The notes: generated by a model from the sequence alone, not told the origin. A stretch of 6,441 nucleotides of DNA from Pseudomonadota bacterium (GCA_023423675.1 JAFAFD010000486.1:1-6441), one strand, 5' to 3'; counted from the stretch's first letter, positions 1 through 5,855 are shown. Translations and numbers: made by a program.

Positions 1-610
1 GCGGCAGGCCCAGCGCCGCGGCGGCTTCGTACTGCCCATGGTCGACCGAGAGGATACCGCCACGGATCACTTCGGCCGAGAACGCCGCCTGGTTCAACGT
101 CAGGCCCAGCACCGCCGCAGTGAACACACCGATCAGCTGCGTGGTCGGGTACGAGAACAGGCTGATGCTGGTGAACGGCACGCCCAGTTCGATGGTGCTG
201 TAGAGATAGCCGAGGTTGTTCAGCAGCAGCAACAGCACCAGCAGCGGAATCGAGCGGAACAGCCACACGTACCCCCACGACACCGCCGAAAGCAGCGGCG
301 AACCGGAGACGCGGGCCAGGGCCAGCAGCGTGCCCAGCGCAAAGCCCAGGCCGGTGCCCAGCGCGGTCAGCAGGAGAGTGCGGCCCAGCCCTTCCAGCAC
401 CGGGCGCGCGAAGAACCATTCGGCAAACGTGCCCCAGCCCCAGCGCGGGTTGCCCAGCACCGACTGCAGCCCGATCAGGATCAGCGCCAGCGCGAGGACC
501 GTACCGAAGGTCTGCAGCGGATGCCGCGCCGGTACGATCTTCAAGGCGGGCGCGGGAGCGCTTGCCGGGCGGGCGGCGATGCCCTCCAGCGCGGTGGAAG
601 GCGTGCTCAT
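1..610 (-). CDS. Polar amino-acid ABC transporter permease, N-terminal part (3' end outside window)
   Basis: These are the first 203 codons of an inner-membrane permease of the HisM/GlnP/TcyL class, which imports polar amino acids such as cystine, glutamine or arginine with an ATPase and a periplasmic binding protein. A Pro/Ala-rich cytoplasmic stretch (1-31) is followed by a hydrophobic helix (about 35-52). Next come LGRTLLLTALGTGLGFALGT (75-94), Arg-100 in the usual 'ALAR' turn, and YVWLFRSIPLLVLLLLL (114-130), the classic 'Y..lfRg.Pllv' helix. The EAA loop that docks the ATPase begins at AEVIRGGILSVDHGQYEAA (179-197) and ALGLP, where the window ends. The ATG at 610 overlaps the acetyltransferase stop (ATGA), with GGAG 7 nt upstream (618-621), so the two genes are probably translationally coupled. 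The ATPase and binding-protein genes are expected just beyond the window. Cystine or S-substituted cysteine as substrate is inferred from the neighbours. Confidence 0.93.
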   Translation of the reverse strand, partial: MSTPSTALEGIAARPASAPAPALKIVPARHPLQTFGTVLALALILIGLQSVLGNPRWGWGTFAEWFFARPVLEGLGRTLLLTALGTGLGFALGTLLALARVSGSPLLSAVSWGYVWLFRSIPLLVLLLLLNNLGYLYSTIELGVPFTSISLFSYPTTQLIGVFTAAVLGLTLNQAAFSAEVIRGGILSVDHGQYEAAAALGLP

Positions 611-1167
611 GCATGGGCTCCGTGCAGCAGTGCAGCACCGGCGGCCGGGAATGGCGCAGCGGCGTGCAGGTGTTTCTCGAATGGCAGATGGGCGATGGAC
701 TCCGGGTCCGCGTTCAGATCGAACAGCGCGGTGTAGCCATGGCTCAGGTACAGGCCCACCGCCTCGGGCTGGCGGAAGCCGGTGGTCAGGAACACGCGGC
801 GATAGCCCTGGCGTGCGGCTTGGTCTTCCAGCTCCTGCAGCACGCGACGGGCAATGCCCTGGCGGCGCAGACCGGGCAGCGTCCAGATCCGCTTGAACTC
901 GGCAGTGTCCGCATCGCGGTGCGGCATGAACGCGCCGCCGGAGATCGCCACGCCATCGCGCAGCAGCAGCACGAAGGCCCCCACCGGTGCGGCGAAGGCC
1001 TGCGCCGGGTAGCGCTGCAGCTCCTCGCGTGCGCTGCCACCGACGCGTCCGCGCACATCGGCGTAGCGGCTGTCGTACTCCTGCTCCAGGCCGTCGAACA
1101 GCGGCCGCGCCAGCGGATCATCCACCGAGGTGTAGAGGAAACGCTCGTTGTCGAACTGCACGCTCAT
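607..1167 (-). CDS. GNAT family N-acetyltransferase (SnaA/YxeL-like)
   Basis: This 186-residue acetyltransferase of the GCN5-related fold would transfer acetyl from acetyl-CoA to an amine in the cytoplasm. The acetyl-CoA pyrophosphate loop is LRRQGIAR (100-107), fitting R-x-x-G-x-A, preceded by the strand FKRIWTLPG (91-99). The motif B region PEAVGLYLSHGYT (134-146) is typical of GNATs that act on small amines. The N-terminal DPLARPLFDGLEQEYDSRYAD (17-37) belongs to a branch common next to amino-acid ABC transporters. The ATG at 1167 has GGAGG 7 nt upstream (1175-1179) and overlaps the deacylase stop as ATGA. The last four bases overlap the permease start in the same way. An acetylase beside a deacylase and two flavin oxygenases is the protect-oxidise-deprotect logic of B. 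subtilis SnaA/SnaB cysteine salvage. The substrate is inferred from context; detoxification acetylation is the main alternative. Confidence 0.9.
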   Translation of the reverse strand: MSVQFDNERFLYTSVDDPLARPLFDGLEQEYDSRYADVRGRVGGSAREELQRYPAQAFAAPVGAFVLLLRDGVAISGGAFMPHRDADTAEFKRIWTLPGLRRQGIARRVLQELEDQAARQGYRRVFLTTGFRQPEAVGLYLSHGYTALFDLNADPESIAHLPFEKHLHAAAPFPAAGAALLHGAHA

Positions 1168-2384
1168 GCCGCGTCCTCCACCAGATAGTGCTCGGCCAGG
1201 CGCGCCCACAGGCTGGCTGCCGGGGCGATGGCTGCGTCGTTGAATACGTAGCGTGGGCTGTGCAGCGGCGCGCTGTCGCCGTTGCCGACGAAGACGAAGC
1301 TGCCCGGCCGCGCCTGCAGCAGGAATGCGAAATCCTCGCTGGCCGTACGCGGCGCGAACGTCGGCACCACCTGCGCGTCACCAAAGCCCTGCCGCGCGAC
1401 CTCGCGGATGTAGGCGGTCTCCTGCGGGTGGTTGATCACGCTGGGGAAGCCGCGCGGGAATTCGATCTCGGCACGCGCACCAAAGGCAGCGGCAGTCTGC
1501 TCGGCAATGTCGGTCACCCGGCGGCGCAGGATGTCGCGCACCTCCGGCAGGTAGGCGCGCACGGTCAGCTTCAGCTCCACCACATCGGGAATCACGTTGG
1601 CCGCCTGCCCGCCATGGATCGAGCCGACGGTGACCACGCCCATCTGCCGCGGGTCCACGTTGCGCGACACCACGCTCTGCAGCGCGGTGATGATGTGCGC
1701 GGCGACCAGGATCGGGTCGACGCTGCCTTGCGGCTCTGCGCCGTGGCCGCCCTTGCCGATCACCTTCAGCCGCGCCCAGTCCACCGATGCCATCGCCGGC
1801 CCATCGACGAAGCCGAAGTGCCCCACCGGCACGCCCGGCCAGTTGTGCAGGCCGTAGATGGCATCCACAGGGAAGCGCTCGAACAGGCCGTCCTCGATCA
1901 TCTTCGAGGCACCCGAACCGGTCTCTTCGGCCGGCTGGAACACCAGCTGCAGGGTGCCATCGATGCGCCCGTGATGGGCCAGGTAGTGCGCCGCCGAAAG
2001 CAGGATGGCGGTATGGCCATCGTGGCCGCAGGCGTGCATCAGGCCTTCGTTCTGGCTGGCATAGGCCAGGCCGGACGCCTCCTGGATCGGCAGTGCGTCG
2101 ATGTCCGCGCGCAGGCCCAGCCGGCGACTGCCCTGCCCACGCTGCAGCGTGCCCACCACGCCGGTGCCACCGACGCCCGTGGTCACCGCATAGCCCCACT
2201 CCTGCAGCAGCTCGGCCACGCGGGCGCTGGTGCGATGTTCCTCGAACGCCAGTTCGGGGTGGCGGTGCAGATCGTGGCGCAGGGCGATGGCTTCTTCGGC
2301 GCGTGCAGCAATCTCGGGCAGCACACCCGTTGCCGTCGAGTTCCGCCGGGCATGGCCCGGCGTTACCGATGTGTCTCCGCTCAT
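1164..2384 (-). CDS. M20 family N-acyl-amino-acid amidohydrolase (SndA/YxeP-like deacylase)
   Basis: This 406-residue dinuclear-metal peptidase M20/M20D amidohydrolase removes an N-acyl group from an amino acid, as in hippurate hydrolase and N-acetylcysteine deacetylases. Visible motifs are RHDLHRHPELAFEEHRTS (36-53), LRADIDALPIQE (91-102), the metal-binding HACGHDGHT (117-125), QPAEETGSGA (150-159) with the catalytic and metal glutamates, YGLHNWPG (177-184), GKGGHGAEP (210-218) opening the dimerisation lid, and APLHSPRYVFND (372-383) with the last metal histidine. The catalytic set is intact. The ATG at 2384 follows the monooxygenase stop by 4 bp and has AAGGTGGGG 7 nt upstream. An open frame runs 39 codons further up, but only inside the previous gene. 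Residues 7-14 are encoded by a SMAG-like palindrome, an odd N-terminal insertion ahead of the domain, which starts near residue 22. The stop overlaps the acetyltransferase start (ATGA). The likely role is releasing free cysteine from its N-acetyl form. Confidence 0.94.
   Translation of the reverse strand: MSGDTSVTPGHARRNSTATGVLPEIAARAEEAIALRHDLHRHPELAFEEHRTSARVAELLQEWGYAVTTGVGGTGVVGTLQRGQGSRRLGLRADIDALPIQEASGLAYASQNEGLMHACGHDGHTAILLSAAHYLAHHGRIDGTLQLVFQPAEETGSGASKMIEDGLFERFPVDAIYGLHNWPGVPVGHFGFVDGPAMASVDWARLKVIGKGGHGAEPQGSVDPILVAAHIITALQSVVSRNVDPRQMGVVTVGSIHGGQAANVIPDVVELKLTVRAYLPEVRDILRRRVTDIAEQTAAAFGARAEIEFPRGFPSVINHPQETAYIREVARQGFGDAQVVPTFAPRTASEDFAFLLQARPGSFVFVGNGDSAPLHSPRYVFNDAAIAPAASLWARLAEHYLVEDAA
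2344..2366 (-). repeat. SMAG-like palindrome inside the M20 deacylase coding sequence
   Basis: On the minus strand this reads GTAA, then CGCCGGGC, loop CAT, then GCCCGGCG: a perfect 8-bp stem with a 3-nt loop. It has the same layout, loop and flank position as the GTAG element at 5869-5891, with GTAA in place of GTAG. It lies wholly within codons 7 to 14 of the deacylase gene and keeps the frame open. SMAG elements are normally intergenic, so a copy inside a gene start is unusual. The alternative is that translation begins downstream at the GTG at 2324, leaving the element in a leader. That GTG lacks a visible ribosome binding site. Confidence 0.68.
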
Positions 2385-2388
2385 CGTC

Positions 2389-3732
2389 TCACCCCACCTT
2401 CCGCGCCGGCTCGGCGTCGGTTGCCTGGCGGCTGGCCTTGCGCGGCAGGCCCAGATGGTCGCGCAGGGTCTGCCCCTGCAGCTCGCGCTGGTGGTAGCCA
2501 CGCGCCTGAAGAATCGGCAGCACCAGCTTCACGAAATCATCCAGGCCTTCGCGCTGCGCGGCAAAGCCGAGGATGAAACCATCGCTGGCACCGGCATCGA
2601 ACCAGCGGATCAGCTCATCAGCCACGTGCTGCGGCGTGCCGATGAAGTTCGGTCGCGGGCTCACCGCCTGCTGTGCCACCTGGCGCAGGGTCAGGCCCTG
2701 CTCGCGGGCATCCTGCTTGATGCGGTCGGTGGTGGAGCGGAACGAATTGCTGCCGATGTCGCCCAGCTCGGGGAACGGCGCATCCGGGTCGTACTGGCTG
2801 AAATCATGGTGGTCAAAGAAGCGCCCCAGGTAGGCCAGCGCATCGTCCAGGCTGGCCAGCGCGGCGATGGCCTGGTACTTGGCCTCGGCCTCGGCCGCGG
2901 TGTGGCCGACGATGGGGCCAATGCCCGGGAATATCTTCACGTCGTTGCCGCTGCGGCCATGGGCAATCGCCGAGTTCTTCACTTTCTGGGTGAACGCACG
3001 CGTCTCCTCCAGCGAAGGCGAATGGGTGAACACCGCATCGGCATACTTGCCGGCCAGCGCGATGCCATCGTCCGAGGAACCGGCCTGGAAGATCACCGGC
3101 TGCCCTTGCGGCGAGCGCTGGATGTTCAATGGGCCTTCCACCTGGAAGAACTTCCCCTTGTGGTCCAGGCGACGGAATTTCTCCGGTGCGAAGAAGGTGC
3201 CGCTGTCGCGCTCGCGCACGAAGGCATCGTCATCCCACGAATCCCACAGGCCCTGCACCACGTCCAGGTACTCATCGGCAATCTGGTAACGCAGCGCGTG
3301 TTCCGGGTGTGGGCGGCCGTAGTTGCGGCCCGAGCCTTCCAGTGGCGAGGTCACCACGTTCCAGCCGGCGCGGCCACCGCTGAGCAGATCCAGCGAGGCG
3401 AACTGACGGGCGACGGTGAACGGATCGCTGTAGGACGTGGACAGCGTCCCGGCCAGGCCGATCTTCTTCGTTGCGGTCGCCAGCGCGGACAGCAGAGAGA
3501 TCGGCTCGAAGCGATTGAGGAAGTGCGGGATCGACTTCTCGTTGATGTACAGGCCATCGGCAACGAAGCCGAAGGCGATGCCGTTGTCCTCGGCGGTGCG
3601 CGCGATGTCGATGTAGAACTGCAGGTTGACGCTGGCGTCGGTCGGGTTGGAAGGATGCTTCCAGGCATGCATGTGGCTGCCGGGGCCCTGCAGCATGATG
3701 CCGAACGGAATGTGGCGCGGAGGGGTGCTCAT
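2389..3732 (-). CDS. FMN-dependent monooxygenase, NtaA/SnaA/DszA family (YxeK/CmoJ type)
   Basis: This 447-residue two-component LLM flavoprotein belongs to the NtaA/DmoA group, which needs FMNH2 from a separate reductase. The start FGIMLQGPGSHMHAWKHP (10-27) is characteristic. FGFVADGLYI (54-63) is the LLM strand at the flavin. EPISLLSALATATKKIGLAG (76-95), then TLSTSYSDPFTVARQFASLD (96-115) and SGGRAGWNVVTS (118-129), form the core family signature. QPVIFQAGSSDDG (211-223) is the later FMN-phosphate strand and loop. Length is normal for the family, about 440-460. The ATG at 3732 has AGGAG 8 nt upstream (3741-3745). Bacillus relatives YxeK and CmoJ cleave C-S bonds of N-acetylated S-substituted cysteines, and DszA and DmoA also act on sulfur compounds. 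With a deacylase and an acetyltransferase next in the operon, the same reaction class is the best inference. NtaA itself acts on nitrilotriacetate, so sulfur specificity is not proven by homology alone. Confidence 0.93.
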   Translation of the reverse strand: MSTPPRHIPFGIMLQGPGSHMHAWKHPSNPTDASVNLQFYIDIARTAEDNGIAFGFVADGLYINEKSIPHFLNRFEPISLLSALATATKKIGLAGTLSTSYSDPFTVARQFASLDLLSGGRAGWNVVTSPLEGSGRNYGRPHPEHALRYQIADEYLDVVQGLWDSWDDDAFVRERDSGTFFAPEKFRRLDHKGKFFQVEGPLNIQRSPQGQPVIFQAGSSDDGIALAGKYADAVFTHSPSLEETRAFTQKVKNSAIAHGRSGNDVKIFPGIGPIVGHTAAEAEAKYQAIAALASLDDALAYLGRFFDHHDFSQYDPDAPFPELGDIGSNSFRSTTDRIKQDAREQGLTLRQVAQQAVSPRPNFIGTPQHVADELIRWFDAGASDGFILGFAAQREGLDDFVKLVLPILQARGYHQRELQGQTLRDHLGLPRKASRQATDAEPARKVG

Positions 3733-3750
3733 GGGGGTCGCTCCTGCAGG

Positions 3751-4728
3751 TCAGGCCACCGCCGCGCGCGGCGCGGGCGACAGCAGTTCAAGGGACGTCA
3801 GGCGGGCATCCAGGTCGGTCACGGGGGCGTCGAGGATGAATTCACCCACCCCGAAGCGCCGGTGCAGTGCGTCCAGTTCGCCCCGCACATGCGCGGCATC
3901 GCCGGACAACACGCTGGGACGGGTTTCCACGATGCGGAAATCGCTCACCCCGACCTGCCGCGCGTACTCGGCGGCGGCTTCCGGGCTGGGCAGGTTCACC
4001 GTCTGACCCGGGCCGAGGTGCAGCTTGTAGACGCGCAGTGCACCGATGTGGCGTGCGGCGGCTTCGCTCGTGGGCGCAGCGAAGGCGACGGTGGCCAGCA
4101 GCGGCGGCTGTGCAGACACCGCGCGATAGGCCTCGAACGCCGCTTCGATATGGGCTGGATCGCCATCGAAGTGCGCGGCATAGACGAAGCGCCAGCCGAG
4201 CTCGGCCGCCTGTCGCGCGCTCTGCGGGCTGGCGCCCAGCAGGAAGCGTTCGGGTGCACTGTGTGGCACAGGCCGCGCCTGCGCGTCTTCCTGCGTGCCG
4301 GACAGATAGCCTTCCAGATCACGCAGCTGCTGGGCGAAGTCGGCGAAGGCCGGTCGACCCGCGGCCAAAGCTGCGGTCGAGGCCGGCAGCCCACCGGGGG
4401 CCTTGCCCACGCCCAGATCCACGCGGCCCGGCGCCAGCGCCGCCAGCAGGTTGAAGTTCTCGGCCACCTTGTAGGGTGCGTAATGGCGCAGCATCACCCC
4501 GCCGCTGCCGATGCGGATGCGCCGGGTCTGCGCCAACACCCACGCCGCCAGCACTTCCGGCGCCGGGCTGGCCAGGGTCGGCGCGGCATGGTGTTCGGCA
4601 AACCAGTAGCGGTGGTAGCCCAGCTGTTCGGCACGCTGCGCCAGCTGCACGCTGTTGCGCAGTGCCTGCTCGGGCGTGCCGCCGTCGGCCACCGGGCTCT
4701 TGTCCAATACGCTGATCAGGTAGCTCAT
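3751..4728 (-). CDS. Luciferase-like FMN-dependent monooxygenase, MsnO8/CmoO type
   Basis: This is a 325-residue member of the bacterial luciferase-like (LLM) superfamily, a TIM-barrel oxygenase that uses FMNH2 and O2 in the cytoplasm. The N-terminal VLDKSPVADGGTPEQAL (7-23) is the 'SPv..G' signature of the MsnO8/YtmO branch. YWFAEHH (41-47) is the active-site strand of LLM enzymes. GSGGVMLRHYAPYKVAE (74-90), followed by APGRVDLGVGKAPGG (99-113), are the flavin-binding strands. GASPQSARQAAELGWRF lies in the C-terminal half of the barrel. Length fits the roughly 330-residue branch. The ATG at 4728 has GAGGA 7 nt upstream. The stop is 18 bp before the next monooxygenase gene. The B. subtilis relative CmoO (YtmO) is in the S-substituted-cysteine salvage operon, so oxidation of an organosulfur compound is inferred; the substrate is unknown. 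Confidence 0.93.
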   Translation of the reverse strand: MSYLISVLDKSPVADGGTPEQALRNSVQLAQRAEQLGYHRYWFAEHHAAPTLASPAPEVLAAWVLAQTRRIRIGSGGVMLRHYAPYKVAENFNLLAALAPGRVDLGVGKAPGGLPASTAALAAGRPAFADFAQQLRDLEGYLSGTQEDAQARPVPHSAPERFLLGASPQSARQAAELGWRFVYAAHFDGDPAHIEAAFEAYRAVSAQPPLLATVAFAAPTSEAAARHIGALRVYKLHLGPGQTVNLPSPEAAAEYARQVGVSDFRIVETRPSVLSGDAAHVRGELDALHRRFGVGEFILDAPVTDLDARLTSLELLSPAPRAAVA

Positions 4729-4742
4729 GCGCGCGTCCTCGC

Positions 4743-5105
4743 TCAGGGGTGGGCCACGGGAATGCCGAGCAACCCGTGCAACGCCACCAGGATCGGTTCG
4801 GCACCGGACACGTACTGGCGCTCGTGATGGGCACCGTTGGCGTGTTCGCTGTGCACGCCCTGCGGCAGCACCAGCTTGGGCAGCGACTGGTCCTGTTCGC
4901 CGATCTCGGCAATCACTTCGCGGCGCGGCCGGGCAAATCCGATCCGGCGCACGTCCGGGTGTGCATCCAGGCCATCGATGCTCGACAGCGCACCTTCCAG
5001 CAGCAGGCTGTGGCGGCAGAAGAAGCGCTGACCGGGCAGCTGGCCGTCCTCGAATTCGCGGTCCAGCAGAAACAGGATGGGTTTGGAGGTTGCGTCTACA
5101 GCCAC
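4743..5105 (-). CDS. DUF3088 family protein, probable thioredoxin-like fold
   Basis: This small cytoplasmic protein has 120 residues from the GTG start and no signal or membrane segment. I recognise it as DUF3088 from a conserved N-terminal strand ending in LLDREFEDG, then PGQRFFCRHSLLLEG, then RPRREVIAEIGEQDQSLPKLVL. Its biochemical function is unknown. The layout suggests a thioredoxin/glutaredoxin-type fold: strand ILFLLD (10-15), a CXXS motif (C30-R-H-S33) at the start of a helix, strand RRIGFARP (53-60), a helix, and a Ser-Leu-Pro (74-76) directly before strand KLVL, where such folds carry a cis-proline. Family members I recall often have a second cysteine where S33 stands, so a monothiol role is possible. 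It lies 14 bp upstream of the CmoO-like monooxygenase gene. B. subtilis encodes the small glutaredoxin-like CmoI in its equivalent operon, so a redoxin-type accessory role is a reasonable inference but unproven. Confidence 0.8.
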   Translation of the reverse strand: MAVDATSKPILFLLDREFEDGQLPGQRFFCRHSLLLEGALSSIDGLDAHPDVRRIGFARPRREVIAEIGEQDQSLPKLVLPQGVHSEHANGAHHERQYVSGAEPILVALHGLLGIPVAHP

Positions 5106-5112
5106 GGGGTCG

Positions 5113-5117
5113 TCCTC
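5113..5117 (-). promoter_or_regulatory. Ribosome binding site that sets the GTG start of the DUF3088 gene
   Basis: GAGGA lies 7 nt upstream of the GTG at 5105. The open frame runs upstream to an ATG at 5186 with another at 5177. The added residues look like translated leader: low complexity, with no resemblance to the family N-terminus. The same GAGGA core at 7-nt spacing precedes the next gene (4736-4740), which supports this site as the real one. Confidence 0.65.
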
Positions 5118-5125
5118 ATCAGGTC

Positions 5126-5141
5126 CGGCACCGCAGTGCCG
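5126..5141 (-). other. Small hairpin in the leader of the DUF3088 gene
   Basis: The stem CGGCAC/GTGCCG is a perfect 6-bp inverted repeat around a 4-nt loop. It lies 8 nt upstream of the GAGGA ribosome binding site at 5113-5117. In mRNA it would leave that site single-stranded. Its role, if any, is unknown; this is a direct sequence observation only. Confidence 0.4.
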
Positions 5142-5173
5142 CTTCGTCTTCGATGCTAGAGAAGGCCGGCGCT

Positions 5174-5225
5174 GCATCTGCGCCATCGCGCGACAATCGG
5201 CGGTCAGATCCGGCCACGCAGATGC
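5174..5225. repeat. 9-bp perfect inverted repeat with 34-bp spacer
   Basis: The arms GCATCTGCG and CGCAGATGC are exact reverse complements, about 50 bp past the end of the FMN reductase gene. They could be two half-sites of a dimeric regulator or the base of a long RNA stem. There is no T-run after the second arm in the transcribed direction, which argues against an intrinsic terminator. A 9-bp match in a GC-rich 168-bp gap may still be chance. Confidence 0.45.
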
Positions 5226-5273
5226 GCCTTGGCCATGAGCAAAGCGCCGCCGGTTATGCCGCGCGCTCGCCGC

Positions 5274-5855
5274 TCACGCGATACGCCGCAATGGCGCCGG
5301 TGCAGCAACCGCCTGCACCGCCAGATGGCCAGCGGCACGATCGGCCGCCAGCGCGATGCGCGCCTGCAGCGCGGCGCTGTTGATCTGCCCGCCATCGAAA
5401 TCCGCCGGCGTGGCATACACCCCGATCGGCAGCGTGTGCGCCTGCAGGAAACTGAACAACGGACGCAGCTGGTGGTCGATCACCAGTGCATGGCGCTCGC
5501 TGCCACCGGTGGCGGCCAGCAGCACCGGCGTGTCCACCAGCGCTTCCAGCTCGATGAAATCCACCAGGTGCTTGAACAGCCCCGGGTAGGAACCGCGATA
5601 CACCGGCGTGGCCACCACCAGCAGATCCGCCGATTCCACGGTGGCCAGTGCCTGTTCAACGGCCGGCTCAACCTCGGCACGCGTCAGCGACTGGCCCAGC
5701 GAACGCGCGATCGGCGCCAGCTCCACCAGGGTGACGCTGGCATGCAGGCGCTCCTGCAGTGCGTCCAGCAGGTGCCGCACCAGCAGCAGCGTCCGCGACG
5801 TCGCCGAATTCGTCGGCGAGCCAATCAATGCAACCACGTTCAATGCAGATGACAT
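5274..5855 (-). CDS. msuE: NAD(P)H-dependent FMN reductase, MsuE/SsuE type
   Basis: This 193-residue flavodoxin-fold reductase makes FMNH2 in the cytoplasm for two-component monooxygenases. The N-terminus has beta-1 followed by the flavin phosphate loop GSPTNSATSR (12-21). TPVYRGSYPGLFKHLVDF (83-100) is the flavin-contacting strand and helix typical of MsuE/SsuE. LLAATGGSERHALVIDHQL (112-130) and the following LRPLF form the dimer-interface segment that separates this group from azoreductases. Length matches the family, about 185-195. The ATG at 5855 is chosen because GGAGG lies 5 nt upstream (5861-5865) and the conserved fold begins at residue 5. No other dedicated flavin reductase is visible nearby, so it is the obvious FMNH2 source for the two luciferase-like oxygenases downstream. 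In pseudomonads MsuE is sulfate-starvation inducible; the same control here is inferred. The msuE name rests on family resemblance, not proven function. Confidence 0.9.
   Translation of the reverse strand: MSSALNVVALIGSPTNSATSRTLLLVRHLLDALQERLHASVTLVELAPIARSLGQSLTRAEVEPAVEQALATVESADLLVVATPVYRGSYPGLFKHLVDFIELEALVDTPVLLAATGGSERHALVIDHQLRPLFSFLQAHTLPIGVYATPADFDGGQINSAALQARIALAADRAAGHLAVQAVAAPAPLRRIA

Larger units (their letters stand above)
5106..5273 (-). promoter_or_regulatory. Intergenic region with inverted repeat, likely regulatory for the downstream operon
   Basis: This is the longest non-coding gap in the window, between the reductase stop and the DUF3088 GTG start. It holds a perfect 9-bp inverted repeat, GCATCTGCG (5174-5182) and CGCAGATGC (5217-5225), with a 34-bp spacer. 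It also holds a small hairpin (5126-5141) and, on the minus strand, TAGCAT (5153-5158), which could serve as a -10 element. I see no convincing -35 at the expected distance. I infer an internal promoter or an operator for a LysR-type sulfur regulator such as CysB/Cbl, because all other junctions in the cluster are much tighter. No U-rich terminator is visible, so read-through from the reductase gene is also possible. Confidence 0.4.

Noticed and set aside
38..736. A plus-strand open frame of 232 codons over the permease gene.
   Set aside because: It is composed mainly of Gln, Arg and Ala runs. The opposite strand encodes a clear ABC permease with helices and the EAA loop.
1168..1209. A 14-codon N-terminal extension of the acetyltransferase.
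   Set aside because: GGAGG at 1175-1179 is correctly placed for the ATG at 1167, and the ATGA overlap with the deacylase stop fits the operon pattern.
2385..2501. A 39-codon N-terminal extension of the M20 deacylase frame.
   Set aside because: It lies inside the 3' end of the monooxygenase gene, resembles out-of-frame Arg-rich translation, and the ATG at 2384 has its own ribosome binding site.
987..2576. A 529-codon open frame on the plus strand.
   Set aside because: It is antisense to the acetyltransferase and deacylase genes, has Arg/His/Ala-rich low-complexity translation and no recognisable motif.
2230..4827. An 865-codon open frame on the plus strand.
   Set aside because: It runs antisense to four genes with intact family motifs. 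Its translation is rich in Arg, His, Gln and Ala with no domain signature, as expected for the mirror of high-GC codons.
5153..5158. TAGCAT on the minus strand as a definite -10 promoter element.
   Set aside because: There is no TTG-type -35 at 16 to 18 bp upstream. It is kept only as a possibility within the intergenic region.
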